Assembly: GCA_009773765.1 (NCBI GenBank)
Contig: WTWZ01000006.1
Location: 14,706 to 78,705, forward strand
Reading direction: 5' to 3'
Origin: Prolixibacteraceae bacterium
GTDB lineage: Bacteria; Bacteroidota; Bacteroidia; Bacteroidales; Prolixibacteraceae
DNA: 64,000 bases
Shown one piece after another: positions 1 to 8,538 of this stretch; position 1 is the first letter of the stretch; each line of letters starts with the position of its first letter. The position numbers and the translations under genes were made by a program. Under the pieces are notes generated by a model, which saw only the letters and a program-made list of their open reading frames with translations, did no database searches and was not told the origin of the DNA.

Positions 1-138
1 CAACCCGTTTAAAGCAAACTCAAAATCATATTTTTTTTCACGTATATGGCGGCGGAATTTTTGACGGATCATCGGCTCCATGTCTGTTTCATCATCAACA
101 ACCAATATTTTAACTCCTGATTGTAAAGATTGACTCAT
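1..138 (-). CDS. Response regulator receiver domain, 3' part cut by window edge
   Basis: The first 46 codons of a response regulator are present; the rest lies beyond base 1. After a short leader the sequence reads [15 protein letters not shown], the first beta strand of a receiver domain with its acidic pair. The phosphoacceptor Asp and any output domain are outside the window. It resembles the single-domain regulator at 6566-6943, which has the same ILVVDDE start and an Arg-rich helix (RQKFRRH against EQRFRRE), so the two are paralogues. The start is the ATG at 138-136, followed by an SQSLQSGV leader. It diverges from the lipoprotein gene at 323. It may be a partner for the orphan kinases further on, but nothing here shows that. 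Confidence 0.8.
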   Translation of the reverse strand, partial: MSQSLQSGVKILVVDDETDMEPMIRQKFRRHIREKKYDFEFALNGL

Positions 139-183
139 ATAGATGTTTTTTAATTTTGCTTCAGGATTTCAGTCATCTTTTGT

Positions 184-263
184 TTTTCCCCTGGTAAGTT
201 AAAAACAAATTTACTTTCTATTTGTTTATAATCAAACTAAATAATAATAACTTACAGGGAAAA
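184..263. promoter_or_regulatory. Nested inverted repeat in a divergent intergenic region
   Basis: Between the divergent genes starting at 138 (minus) and 323 (plus) there is an outer imperfect inverted repeat. The left arm is about 184-200 (CCCCTGGTAAGTT) and the right arm about 249-263 (AACTTACAGGGAAAA). Inside it is a perfect 8-bp hairpin, AAACAAAT at 203-210 and ATTTGTTT at 220-227. The position suits an operator or mRNA structure controlling both genes. No regulator is identified and the element could be fortuitous in AT-rich DNA. Confidence 0.35.
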
Positions 264-322
264 ATCGTAATTTTAATGGCAAAAATATTTATCAAATAAT
301 CATCTAAAAAAAACAACTGCAA

Positions 323-1177
323 ATGAAAAATGTATTTACAAAACATGTATTGCCTATTGGCATAATATTGGTACTGACTGCCGGTTGCAATTGGTCCACG
401 AAAACAAAAGCCGATAAAGGCACAACTTCCGGAGGGCAGGAGGCTTCTGTTGAAGTTGAAGTTTTTGATGCCGTTAAAATCAAAGATCAAATTGTTGAAA
501 CAATTCGCAAAATGCCCAGCGAAAAGGAAATTGTTACTTTGCTGAATGAAGCCGGCGCTTCATATATTCTTGATTTAACTGTTCCGGCCGGGCAGGCCGA
601 AAAACTGATGACCAAATCAGATCAGAGTTTTGGGTTAGGTTTGTATTCATTCGATTTGCTTTATGCCAGCATTTACAACCGAGGAGATGTTGTGGCAGAA
701 ATAAGCGGTGTTTCCGAAAAATTAATTGATAATCTGGGGCTCAGGGACGAACTTATTTCATCCAGAAATTATCTGGGAAGGATTAAATCAAATGTCGGCA
801 ACAAAGATTCTCTTGATTACCTGGTAACACAGGACATGAACCACTTTCACCAGCAAATGTCAACCGGCGACCAGCCCGATGTTTACGCACTTTCAGTTAT
901 TGGTTCCAATGTTGAAGCTTTGTATATTTTAAGCCATACCGCCTTACTTGCTAAAAACAATGCTAAAATGCTCGAAATTATGAGTAATCAAACCGAAAGG
1001 GTAAACCTGGTATTTACATTGCTCGAACTGATGTCGGGTGATGAGAACATAAAACCTTACTACGATCAATTTAAACCTGTGGTCACAATATTCGAACAGA
1101 ACCCGAAAATTACAGAAAAGGAGCTTGCCCAAATTGGCCCGTTAATGGAGTCTGTCAGAAAAAATATTTTGAAATAA
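323..1177 (+). CDS. Putative lipoprotein of unknown function
   Basis: This 284-residue protein has a lipoprotein signal peptide: a basic start, a hydrophobic stretch at residues 8-20 and a lipobox L-T-A-G-C with the lipidated Cys at position 22. A Thr/Gly/Ser-rich linker follows. The remainder is predicted mostly helical (for example KIKDQIVETIRKMPSEKEIV), with no catalytic motif I recognise. By family rules it should be anchored in the outer or inner membrane, facing the periplasm. It heads the co-directional set ABC protein, RsbW-like kinase, STAS, sensor kinase, regulator. A hairpin terminator at 1185-1223 separates it from the ABC gene, so it may be transcribed partly on its own. A role as a surface or periplasmic partner of the ABC protein is inference only. 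Confidence 0.75.
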   Translation: MKNVFTKHVLPIGIILVLTAGCNWSTKTKADKGTTSGGQEASVEVEVFDAVKIKDQIVETIRKMPSEKEIVTLLNEAGASYILDLTVPAGQAEKLMTKSDQSFGLGLYSFDLLYASIYNRGDVVAEISGVSEKLIDNLGLRDELISSRNYLGRIKSNVGNKDSLDYLVTQDMNHFHQQMSTGDQPDVYALSVIGSNVEALYILSHTALLAKNNAKMLEIMSNQTERVNLVFTLLELMSGDENIKPYYDQFKPVVTIFEQNPKITEKELAQIGPLMESVRKNILK

Positions 1178-1184
1178 TATTTTG

Positions 1185-1223
1185 AAATCCGGGAATATGC
1201 AGGTTGAACCCCCGGATTTTTTT
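1185..1223 (+). terminator. Rho-independent terminator after the lipoprotein gene
   Basis: AAATCCGGG at 1185-1193 pairs with CCCGGATTT at 1211-1219, and a T-run continues to 1223. It lies 8 bases after the lipoprotein stop and 20 bases before the ABC gene start. It may act as an attenuating terminator within the gene set. Confidence 0.7.
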
Positions 1224-1243
1224 CCCTTTATAACTTATCATTT

Positions 1244-4200
1244 ATGAACGAGGTTACACTAAATGCCCTTATTAATTTATTTGCATTATTCTCGGCCATA
1301 AGCGAATCGAAAAAAGAAAATGCCATCCGCAATTTTTCGTTGTACCTGCAACAACACTTTGGCATTACCGAAGATAATGATTACCTGCAACTTTTCGGGG
1401 AACTACTCGATTTATACAGTGCTGACGGGAACCTTGCCATAAATGTTGATATGGCCCGGGAGGCGCATAATATTAGTTCAAACATAAGGAGCAGGCTCAG
1501 AAAAGATGAACAGATAATGGTTTTTCTGCGGTTCCTTGAGTTGGTTAAAAGCGGAAATAAACATAAAGCAAAGGTACTTATTGAAACATTGGCCGATGTT
1601 TTTGAAATCAGTAAAAAGGAAGTCGGTAAGTTTTATTCATTTATATATTACAATTCAACCGAACAAATTAACACCCCCGATTTTTTACTCATTAACAGGA
1701 ATGAAAAACCCACGCAAAACAAGTACAGGCACATTTACGAAAAGAAAATCGACGGCGAACTGCTTTTTCTGCGATGCTCAATTATCGGCCACTATCTTTT
1801 TATATTTCATGGCAACGAATACCTTACTATTGAGGGAAACCCTGTAATACCCGGACGTTTTTACGCCTTCAGGGAAGGAAGTATCATTCGGGGGCCAAGG
1901 GTTTCACCGGTTTATTACACCGATATTGCCTCGTGTTTTATTGATTCTGAATTGAGCGCCCCATTTGTTTTTTCAGGTGAGGAAATTGAATTCAAATTCA
2001 AAAACAGCAACAACGGGCTGCACAGGTTTTCATTCGCCGAAAAATCGGGCCAACTGATTGCCATTATGGGCGGAAGCGGTGTAGGAAAATCAACATTGCT
2101 GAATATACTGAATGGAAATATTCCGGTACAACATGGCAGCGTAAAAATCAACAACACTGATATTTACAGGCAAAAACAGGAGATAGGGGGATTAATTGGT
2201 TATGTGCCGCAGGATGATCTTTTATTTGAAGACCTGACGGTATGGGAAAATCTGTATTACAATGCCTCGCTTTGTTTCGATCAGCTTCCTCCATCAGCCA
2301 TTGGGAAGAAAGTTGAAAAGGTTTTGCACGAACTTGAATTGCACTCTTTTAAAGATTTAAAAGTAGGCAGCCCCCTGAAAAAAATTATCAGCGGGGGCCA
2401 GCGAAAAAGGCTGAATGTAGCCCTTGAACTAATCAGGGAACCAGCTATTCTTTTTGTAGATGAACCCACGTCAGGATTATCGTCCACCGATTCTGAAAAA
2501 GTGGCGCTGCTGCTCAAACAGCAGGCGCGAAAAGGCAAACTGATTATTGTAAATATTCATCAACCCTCTTCGGCCATATTCAAACTGTTCGACAAGCTGT
2601 GGATTATGGATTCAGGTGGTCGGCCTATATACACAGGCAATCCGCTCGATGCCATTATCTATTTTAAAAAGGAGGTAAACCATATAAATGCTGAGCTTTG
2701 CGAATGTATGGCTTGTGGAAATGTAAATCCCGAACAGGTTCTTGAAATTGTAGAAACAAAAAAAATTGACAATTCAGGTAATTTTCTTCCCGAACGCCGT
2801 TTTACACCTGACTACTGGTACAGCGAGTACCGGAAGAAACCGAAGGTGAAAAAAGAAGAAATTCCGGTCGCTGCAGCCGGGCTGCCCCCAACAGGTTCAA
2901 AAAAACCGGGACTGGCAAAACAGTTCAGAATTTACTTCGAAAGAAATTTACGGATAAAAATCACCGACCACCAATACTTGTTTATTAACCTGCTCGAAGC
3001 TCCCGTGCTTGCGGTAATTGTAGCATATTTTACCCGTTTTGCAGAGGGTGGCAATTACATTTTTTTCGAAAATAAAAGCCTGATTTCGTACCTTTTCATG
3101 GCTATAGTCGTGGTGTTGTTTATGGGAATGAGCGTCAGCGCCGAAGAAATCATCAAGGACCGTAAAATATTGCAGCGCGAATCGTTCCTCAACCTGAGCC
3201 GGTTCAGTTATCTGAATTCAAAAATTCTGTTTCTCGTCCTGCTTTCCGCTTTTCAGTCGTTCAGTTTTGTATTTATTGCAAACCTCATTCTCGGAATTCA
3301 TAATATGACGTTGGCTTACTGGTTCATTCTTTTTTCGGTAGCGGTTTTCTCCAACCTTTTGGGCTTAAATATTTCATCGGCATTCGATTCTGTTGTAGCC
3401 ATCTATATTTTGATTCCCCTGTTGCTGATACCGCAAATCCTGCTTTGCGGGGTTATTGTAAAATTCGACGATTTGCAAAATAAAAACGCTGCCAAAGATG
3501 TGGTGCCGGTAACTGGTGAATTTATGGCTTCGCGCTGGGCTTTTGAAGCGCTTGCGGTTGAACAGTTTAAAGAAAACAGGTACATGGCGCAGTTTTTTGA
3601 AATGGAAAAAGAAATGGCCCAGGCACGATTCCGTTCCGAAATACTGACCCCTGAATTGATTGGCCAGCTTGACCTTGTTGATGGATGGACAAGATTAAAC
3701 AAACCTGCTGGCGACATTTCGCGGAAGCTGAATATCATTCAAAATGAAATTAAAAAACTGGACGCTGAAAAATTTTTGCCCGAATTTCAGTTTGCTGAGA
3801 ATCTGCTTCCCGAAAAATTCAATTACGAAATTGCTGAGCTTGCAAAAACGCACCTGAACCAGCTAAAGGAATTTCACAACACGCGTTATCAAAAAGTAAA
3901 ATCTGAAAAGGACAAGTTGATTAACCGGTTGAACAAAGAAAAAGGCGACCAGTTCCTCTACGATCAAAAAATGAAATATCACAACAAATCGCTGGAAGCG
4001 CTGGTCCTAAACTCTGAAACAAAAGAGTTTTACCGCGAAACGCCTTACGGCTACATGCAAAAAATAGCCCCCATTTACAAGGATCCGGATTTTACCAACG
4101 GAAGGGCGCATTTTCTGGCTTCACATAAAAACCTGTTTGGCATTGAATTAGGCACCTTTTCTTTCAACGTGGGAATGATATGGTTGATGGTTATAATTTT

Positions 4201-4297
4201 ATATATTGCCCTTTATTACAACTGGCTGCGGAAATTGTTGGGGATTTCGGTCCAGTTTAAAACCATCAAAAGTTTCTTGATAAATGGGAAACAATAA
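1244..4297 (+). CDS. ABCG/White-like ABC transporter, ATPase fused to ABC-2 membrane domain
   Basis: This 1017-residue half-transporter has its ATPase before its membrane domain. Residues 1-230 form an N-terminal region whose start resembles a TerB-like helical bundle. Walker A is GGSGVGKST at 276-284, the signature ISGGQRKR starts near 382, and Walker B is ILFVDEP at 402-408. A Cys cluster (CECMACGNVNPEQ) follows the ATPase near residue 485. Several hydrophobic helices span roughly 580-740. A charged, coiled-coil-like segment of about 200 residues precedes a final membrane helix near the C-terminus. The substrate is unknown. The stop lies 14 bases inside the next gene, an RsbW-like kinase, so the two are probably translationally coupled. 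Pairing an ABCG-like protein with a partner-switching kinase and antagonist is unusual and suggests control of the transporter or of a stress sigma factor. Confidence 0.85.
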   Translation: MNEVTLNALINLFALFSAISESKKENAIRNFSLYLQQHFGITEDNDYLQLFGELLDLYSADGNLAINVDMAREAHNISSNIRSRLRKDEQIMVFLRFLELVKSGNKHKAKVLIETLADVFEISKKEVGKFYSFIYYNSTEQINTPDFLLINRNEKPTQNKYRHIYEKKIDGELLFLRCSIIGHYLFIFHGNEYLTIEGNPVIPGRFYAFREGSIIRGPRVSPVYYTDIASCFIDSELSAPFVFSGEEIEFKFKNSNNGLHRFSFAEKSGQLIAIMGGSGVGKSTLLNILNGNIPVQHGSVKINNTDIYRQKQEIGGLIGYVPQDDLLFEDLTVWENLYYNASLCFDQLPPSAIGKKVEKVLHELELHSFKDLKVGSPLKKIISGGQRKRLNVALELIREPAILFVDEPTSGLSSTDSEKVALLLKQQARKGKLIIVNIHQPSSAIFKLFDKLWIMDSGGRPIYTGNPLDAIIYFKKEVNHINAELCECMACGNVNPEQVLEIVETKKIDNSGNFLPERRFTPDYWYSEYRKKPKVKKEEIPVAAAGLPPTGSKKPGLAKQFRIYFERNLRIKITDHQYLFINLLEAPVLAVIVAYFTRFAEGGNYIFFENKSLISYLFMAIVVVLFMGMSVSAEEIIKDRKILQRESFLNLSRFSYLNSKILFLVLLSAFQSFSFVFIANLILGIHNMTLAYWFILFSVAVFSNLLGLNISSAFDSVVAIYILIPLLLIPQILLCGVIVKFDDLQNKNAAKDVVPVTGEFMASRWAFEALAVEQFKENRYMAQFFEMEKEMAQARFRSEILTPELIGQLDLVDGWTRLNKPAGDISRKLNIIQNEIKKLDAEKFLPEFQFAENLLPEKFNYEIAELAKTHLNQLKEFHNTRYQKVKSEKDKLINRLNKEKGDQFLYDQKMKYHNKSLEALVLNSETKEFYRETPYGYMQKIAPIYKDPDFTNGRAHFLASHKNLFGIELGTFSFNVGMIWLMVIILYIALYYNWLRKLLGISVQFKTIKSFLINGKQ

Positions 4298-4703
4298 AAT
4301 TATCCGCTTCGTTATCGAAAACCAGATTGGGGAGCTTCCTTACCTGGCTGAGAAAATTGATGTCCTGGCCGAAGAATGGGAATTGTCACCAGGGCTGGCA
4401 GTAAATATGAACCTGGTGATTGAAGAAGCGGTTTCAAACATTATTTTTTACGCATATAATGACCATTACAAACACAAAATTCGGATTACAATATCACTCG
4501 AAAAGGGCAGGCTAACCATTAAAATTACAGACGACGGCATTCCGTTCAATCCCTTGGCACAGGAACAACCCGATATTAATTTACCTGCTGAAAAGCGGCC
4601 GGTTGGAGGACTTGGAATTTTTCTGATATCGCAAATTATGGATGAAATGAATTATAACAGAATTAAAAATGAGAATATTTTGACCTTAACAAAAAGTATA
4701 TAG
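4284..4703 (+). CDS. RsbW/SpoIIAB-like serine kinase (anti-sigma type HATPase)
   Basis: This 139-residue protein is a stand-alone GHKL ATPase. The N box is NLVIEEAVSNIIFYAY, G1 is ITDDGIPFNP and the G2-like motif is VGGLGIFLI near the C-terminus. There is no dimerisation/phosphoacceptor helix, so it is not a sensor kinase. By family it phosphorylates a STAS antagonist on Ser and, when free, binds a sigma factor or other target. The gene overlaps the ABC gene by 14 bases and is followed one base later by a STAS gene, the classic kinase-antagonist pair. The target is unknown: no sigma factor lies in the window. Confidence 0.88.
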   Translation: MGNNKIIRFVIENQIGELPYLAEKIDVLAEEWELSPGLAVNMNLVIEEAVSNIIFYAYNDHYKHKIRITISLEKGRLTIKITDDGIPFNPLAQEQPDINLPAEKRPVGGLGIFLISQIMDEMNYNRIKNENILTLTKSI

Positions 4704-4704
4704 T

Positions 4705-5037
4705 ATGCACATCAAAAAAGATAAAATTGAGAATTTTTCGGTTCTAAAAATTAAGGGCAGGATTGATACTGTCCACTCCGGCGATTTTGAAAAGGAGGTT
4801 AACCTGTTATTTGACAGTGGAGAAAAGCATTTGATTTTTAACTGCGAGGGGATGAATTATATCAGCAGCTCCGGGCTACGGGTTTTTCTCGTTGCTCAGA
4901 AAAAAGCCAAAGCAATAAATGGAAAACTTCATCTGTGCAATATGCAACCTGCCATTCAGGAAATATTCCGGATTTCCGGATTTTCGAATTTATTTAAGAT
5001 TTTTGCAACGCAGGAAGAAGCGCTTCAAAATCAATAA
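4705..5037 (+). CDS. STAS-domain anti-sigma factor antagonist
   Basis: This 110-residue single STAS domain has the conserved loop MNYISSSGLRVFL near residues 50-62. The Ser just before Gly57 (Ser56, possibly Ser55) corresponds to the regulatory phosphoserine of SpoIIAA/RsbV. The family acts by binding the partner kinase when unphosphorylated and releasing its target. The start ATG lies one base after the stop of the RsbW-like kinase. The gene is followed by a sensor kinase 25 bases downstream. I see no PP2C phosphatase in the window to complete the switch. Confidence 0.88.
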   Translation: MHIKKDKIENFSVLKIKGRIDTVHSGDFEKEVNLLFDSGEKHLIFNCEGMNYISSSGLRVFLVAQKKAKAINGKLHLCNMQPAIQEIFRISGFSNLFKIFATQEEALQNQ

Positions 5038-5062
5038 TTTTTTTCCGTAAAAATATACAGTT

Positions 5063-6550
5063 ATGCAATCATCAATTGCCCCATTTTTATTTAGCCTGCT
5101 GCTTTTGCAACGTTTAATCAGTTTTTCGAAATTAAACGGCAATCAGCAATGGGAAAAATGGTTTAACTATGCCCGTTATTTTTCCATATTTCTGTTTTTG
5201 GGCGGATTCCTTCTTCCTGATCAGGAATCTACTCGCTGGATATGGCATATTTTTCTTATTTCACTCCTCATTTTTGCTTTTCAACAGAAGGAGATGATCC
5301 CTCTTCGCATGGTACTACTGGCCTTTGCACCTTATGCTGCCGTTTCGGTTTTAATTGATTTAACGCAAATTATTTTAAAAGATTTTTATAACCGCTGGAA
5401 CAATTATTTTGATACCACGGTGATGCTTTCGGTTATCTGGCTGGCGGCCATATTTTACAGCCACTACAGGCAAAATAAGACTGCTGAAAAGGAACGTATA
5501 AAAAGGCAGAAAGAAGATGAGGTTAACAGGGCAATTGCAATCAGAAAGGTTGAACTTGAAGGCCTGGTTGCCGAACGTACAACTGAACTTACGCAGCAAA
5601 AAGAGGAATTGGAAAATACGCTTGAAGAACTTAAAGCTACCCAGGCACAGTTAATTCAATCCGAAAAAATGGCGTCGCTGGGGGAACTTACCGCAGGAAT
5701 TGCACACGAAATTCAAAACCCTTTGAATTTCGTAAACAACTTTTCGGAAGTAAGCAGCGAACTGCTTGATGAAATGAAAGAGGAACTGGCAGAGGTTGGC
5801 AAGCAGTTTGCAGCCCGCCCGGACGAACCGGCCTTACGGGTTGGCACCTGGCAGGCAGGGGGGGAGAAACTGAAATTGGCAGTGGAAATTGCAAATGACA
5901 TTAAGCAAAATCTTGAAAAAATTATCCACCACGGTAAGCGGGCCGACAGCATTGTAAAGGGAATGCTTCAGCACAGCCGCAGCAGCAGCGGGATTAAGGA
6001 GCCTGTGGAAATTAACGCCTTATGCGAAGAATATTTACGTTTGGCTTATCATGGGTTAAGGGCAAAGGACAAATCGTTTAACGCAAAACTGAAGACTGAT
6101 TTTGATGCAACCATTGGGAAAATTGATGTTGTGCCACAGGAAATGGGCAGGGTGGTACTGAATTTACTGACCAACGCGTTTTATGCCGTAAATGAGAAAA
6201 AGAAAAGCACAGCCCCCCTGCCCCCCGGAGGGGGGTTAAAGGATACCCAAAATGTATATGAGCCAACAGTTACAGTGAAGACTTCTTTGGTTTCCCCTAT
6301 GGCGGGCGGGGGGGCTGTCAGGGGGGCTTTTGTTCTGATTTCGGTTTCCGACAATGGAAACGGCATTCCACAGGAAGTAGTTGATAAAATATTTCAACCC
6401 TTTTTCACCACCAAGCCCAGTGGTAAAGGAACAGGCCTGGGATTAAGCCTTAGTTACGAAATTATCACTAAAGGTCATGGCGGGGAATTAAAAGTTGAAA
6501 ACAAAGTAGGTGAAGGCGCGACTTTTACCATTGTTATACCGGTTAAATAA
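5063..6550 (+). CDS. Membrane sensor histidine kinase (HK1)
   Basis: This 495-residue kinase has several hydrophobic helices in residues 1-140 without a large extracytoplasmic domain. A coiled coil follows (about 155-200), then the dimerisation helix with phosphoacceptor His215 in GIAHEIQNPLNFVNNF. The GHKL ATPase domain has N box LLTNAFYAV, G1 DNGNGIP, F box FQPFFTTKP and G2 GTGLGLSL. Two insertions mark it: residues near 250-275 (AARPDEPALRVGTWQAGG), from a palindromic element at 5813-5840, and the ATPase loops at about 383-425 (APLPPGGG and SPMAGGGAVRGA), from the repeat pair at 6211-6330. It lies 15 bases before a single-domain response regulator, its probable partner, and downstream of the kinase-STAS pair. 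The signal sensed is unknown. Confidence 0.9.
   Translation: MQSSIAPFLFSLLLLQRLISFSKLNGNQQWEKWFNYARYFSIFLFLGGFLLPDQESTRWIWHIFLISLLIFAFQQKEMIPLRMVLLAFAPYAAVSVLIDLTQIILKDFYNRWNNYFDTTVMLSVIWLAAIFYSHYRQNKTAEKERIKRQKEDEVNRAIAIRKVELEGLVAERTTELTQQKEELENTLEELKATQAQLIQSEKMASLGELTAGIAHEIQNPLNFVNNFSEVSSELLDEMKEELAEVGKQFAARPDEPALRVGTWQAGGEKLKLAVEIANDIKQNLEKIIHHGKRADSIVKGMLQHSRSSSGIKEPVEINALCEEYLRLAYHGLRAKDKSFNAKLKTDFDATIGKIDVVPQEMGRVVLNLLTNAFYAVNEKKKSTAPLPPGGGLKDTQNVYEPTVTVKTSLVSPMAGGGAVRGAFVLISVSDNGNGIPQEVVDKIFQPFFTTKPSGKGTGLGLSLSYEIITKGHGGELKVENKVGEGATFTIVIPVK
5813..5840 (+). repeat. In-frame palindromic insert in the HK1 dimerisation region
   Basis: A GC-rich imperfect palindrome starting GCCCGCCCGGACGAACCGG lies in frame between the two helices of the dimerisation domain. 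The other kinases have a short linker there (for example AVGNNQLANEIA). It shares the arms GCCCGCCCG and CGGG with the C-terminal inserts at 22582, 26102 and 32540, so it looks like a variant of the same family. It is followed by TTGGCACCTGGCAGG, resembling the TTGGCA-type repeats in the other kinases. Confidence 0.6.
6211..6330 (+). repeat. Inverted pair of GC-rich palindromes in the HK1 ATPase domain
   Basis: Copy A (6211-6237) reads AG, C6, TG, C6, GGA, G6, TT. Copy B (about 6294-6330) is a degenerate reverse-oriented copy with GGCGGGCGGGGGGGCT and a second GGGGGGCTTTT. Both keep the reading frame and bracket the strand coding for YEPTVTVKTSL. The same arrangement occurs at the same site in five other kinases of this window. 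Confidence 0.85.
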
Positions 6551-6565
6551 TAAAAGTTTTTTGAA

Positions 6566-6943
6566 ATGAAAATATTGGTTGTTGACGACGAAAGAGACAT
6601 AAAAACATTGTTTGAACAACGTTTCAGGAGGGAAATCAAAAACGGCGAATTCATTTTTGATTTTGCTTTCTCGGGCGAAGAAGCGCTGGATTACCTGAAA
6701 AATAACAATCAGCAGGCAGTTTTGATTCTTTCTGATATCAATATGCCAGGCATGAGCGGCCTCCAGCTCTTAAAGAAAATAAAGGAAAAATATGAAGTTC
6801 CGCCTCCTGTTGTAATGATGATAACGGCCTACGGCGACAATGAAAATTACAAACAGGCCATGAAACTTGGCGCTGATGATTTTTTAACCAAACCTGTGGA
6901 TTTTACCGCACTGAAAGAAAAAATTCAATCATTGAAAGTTTGA
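6566..6943 (+). CDS. Single-domain response regulator
   Basis: This 125-residue receiver domain has no output domain. The acidic pair is Asp7/Asp8 (ILVVDDE), the phosphoacceptor is Asp57 (LILSDINMPGMSG), the switch Thr is Thr87 (MMITAYGD) and the conserved Lys is Lys109 (FLTKPVD). It starts 15 bases after HK1, so the two probably form a pair, passing phosphate to a protein partner rather than to DNA. It is paralogous to the fragment at 1-138. As one of only two response regulators in the window, it is also a candidate target for the orphan kinases of 22541-37883. Confidence 0.92.
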   Translation: MKILVVDDERDIKTLFEQRFRREIKNGEFIFDFAFSGEEALDYLKNNNQQAVLILSDINMPGMSGLQLLKKIKEKYEVPPPVVMMITAYGDNENYKQAMKLGADDFLTKPVDFTALKEKIQSLKV

Positions 6944-6978
6944 CGGGAATTTTCAGCGATTTTACAGAGTATAACTGT

Positions 6979-7032
6979 TTTATGATATTGATTGTTTAAC
7001 AACAATAAGTTTATCAAAATTTATATCATAAA
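6979..7032. terminator. Nested hairpin between convergent genes
   Basis: TTTATGATAT at 6979-6988 pairs perfectly with ATATCATAAA at 7023-7032. A smaller hairpin inside, ATTGTT at 6991-6996 and AACAAT at 7001-7006, has loop TAAC. It lies between the convergent regulator gene and rtcB, so it could end transcription in both directions. It is AT-rich and lacks a strong U-tract. Confidence 0.45.
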
Positions 7033-7074
7033 TCCATTCCCGCGTACAAGCATTTCATTATTCACGCATTTTCC

Positions 7075-8475
7075 TCATTCCATCCTCACAATCCTCGGAT
7101 GAAAAACGCCCAGTATTTCAACAAGGTCTTTCTGGCTTTTCATCACTTCGCGAATGTCTTTGTAAGCCAAAGGCGATTCATCGGCGCTGCCGCCAATCAA
7201 TTCAACACCCTGTTCGAGCAAATATTTTTTCATCTGGCTTTCAGTAAAAGTTTGTTTGGCCGCATTGCGCGACATTAAACGCCCGGCGCCGTGGGCGGCC
7301 GAATTCATGGAATCTTCGTTGCCCCGGCCGGCCACAATAAATGCCGGCGATGCCATTGTTCCGGGAATAATCCCAATATCGCCAATCCCCGCAGGTGTGG
7401 CGCCCTTACGGTGTATTATGATTTCTGCGCCATCGGACAGTTTTTCTTTCCATGCAAAATTGTGGTGGTTTTCAATTATTGCAACTGGTTTTTCGCCAAA
7501 TGCTTTTGCCAGCCGTTGGTGAACAATCCGGTGGTTGGCGTGTGAATAATCTCCGGCCAGTTGCATGGCTGCCCAGTATTCGTGCCCCTCTTCCGAATCA
7601 AGGCCGAGCCAGGCCAGCCGCGCTGCTTCGCCGGAAAGTTCCAGTTTGTCCCTGGCGATTTGCGTGTAATTTTTACAAACTTCGGAACCAAAATTTCGCG
7701 AACCGGAGTGGCTCAACACCGCGAAATATTGTCCGGGCTGAAGATTAATCTGCGGGGAAAACGCAGCGATTTCAACAAAACCCACATCCACAAAATGGTT
7801 GCCGTGACCGGAGGAACCCAGTTGTTCAGCAAACTTTTTCTGTAGGGTTTTCAGAAATCTGATTTCACTGAACTCCTTTCTTTCCAGGATTTCGTGGTCC
7901 TGTACATCTTTGAATTCAGCAAGTCCAAAACGGGTTTCATTCATCAGGATATTTTTGATGCGGCCGCGTTCACCGTCAATTTTTTTAGGCGACAAAGAAA
8001 ATACCGACAAACACATGCGGCAACCAATGTCCATTCCCACACCGTAAGGAATCACTGAATTGTAAGTTGCCAGCACACCACCGATAGGTAGCCCGTAACC
8101 CACATGCGCGTCGGGCATAAGCGCACCTTTTACCGAAACAGGCAGTTTCATTGCGGTTTCCATTTGGCGTATGGTTTCAGCATCTATATTTTCTGCGCCG
8201 TAAACTTTAAATTCCAGCGCAGTTTTGTTCAGTGTCAATTTTTTCTGCTTTTTCGGCACAGGTTTTTCGGCAAGCATTTTTGCCAGTTCACCAAATACCG
8301 GTTCGTTCAGATAGTTTTCAGGAAGCAGGTTGATTTTCTCCAGCAATTCCAAAACCTTTGTTTTATCCACCTTTTTGCAATGTCTGCTTACAAGATTAAG
8401 GGCAAATGCAATCGCCCTGTCATTTGTAAAACCTAATTTTTTTAATTCGTTCCCGCGTATTTTTAATTTTTTCAT
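7075..8475 (-). CDS. rtcB: RtcB family RNA ligase (tRNA-splicing/RNA repair ligase)
   Basis: This 466-residue protein joins RNA 2',3'-cyclic phosphate or 3'-phosphate ends to 5'-OH ends using GTP and Mn2+. Family motifs are clear: metal-binding Cys in YGVGMDIGCRM, HSGSRNFG, ENHHNFAW, the HRKGATPA loop, and PGTMASPAFIV. The guanylylated His is His395 in NSAAHGAGR. The length fits bacterial RtcB once the N-terminal helical extension of about 90 residues (KKLKIRGNELKKLGF) is counted. No archease or RtcA gene is adjacent. It is transcribed alone on the minus strand and diverges from the NIF3-like gene 63 bases away. Confidence 0.95.
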   Translation of the reverse strand: MKKLKIRGNELKKLGFTNDRAIAFALNLVSRHCKKVDKTKVLELLEKINLLPENYLNEPVFGELAKMLAEKPVPKKQKKLTLNKTALEFKVYGAENIDAETIRQMETAMKLPVSVKGALMPDAHVGYGLPIGGVLATYNSVIPYGVGMDIGCRMCLSVFSLSPKKIDGERGRIKNILMNETRFGLAEFKDVQDHEILERKEFSEIRFLKTLQKKFAEQLGSSGHGNHFVDVGFVEIAAFSPQINLQPGQYFAVLSHSGSRNFGSEVCKNYTQIARDKLELSGEAARLAWLGLDSEEGHEYWAAMQLAGDYSHANHRIVHQRLAKAFGEKPVAIIENHHNFAWKEKLSDGAEIIIHRKGATPAGIGDIGIIPGTMASPAFIVAGRGNEDSMNSAAHGAGRLMSRNAAKQTFTESQMKKYLLEQGVELIGGSADESPLAYKDIREVMKSQKDLVEILGVFHPRIVRME

Positions 8476-8538
8476 TTCCCAAATTTAAAAATCGTAAAAA
8501 ACCATTACTTTTAACCTAATACAACAAAACTAAGTAAT

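Noticed and set aside
6211-6330. C and G homopolymer runs as possible sequencing errors
   Set aside because: The frame is kept through all twelve copies in six genes and the flanks match among paralogues, so random indel errors are unlikely as the main explanation.
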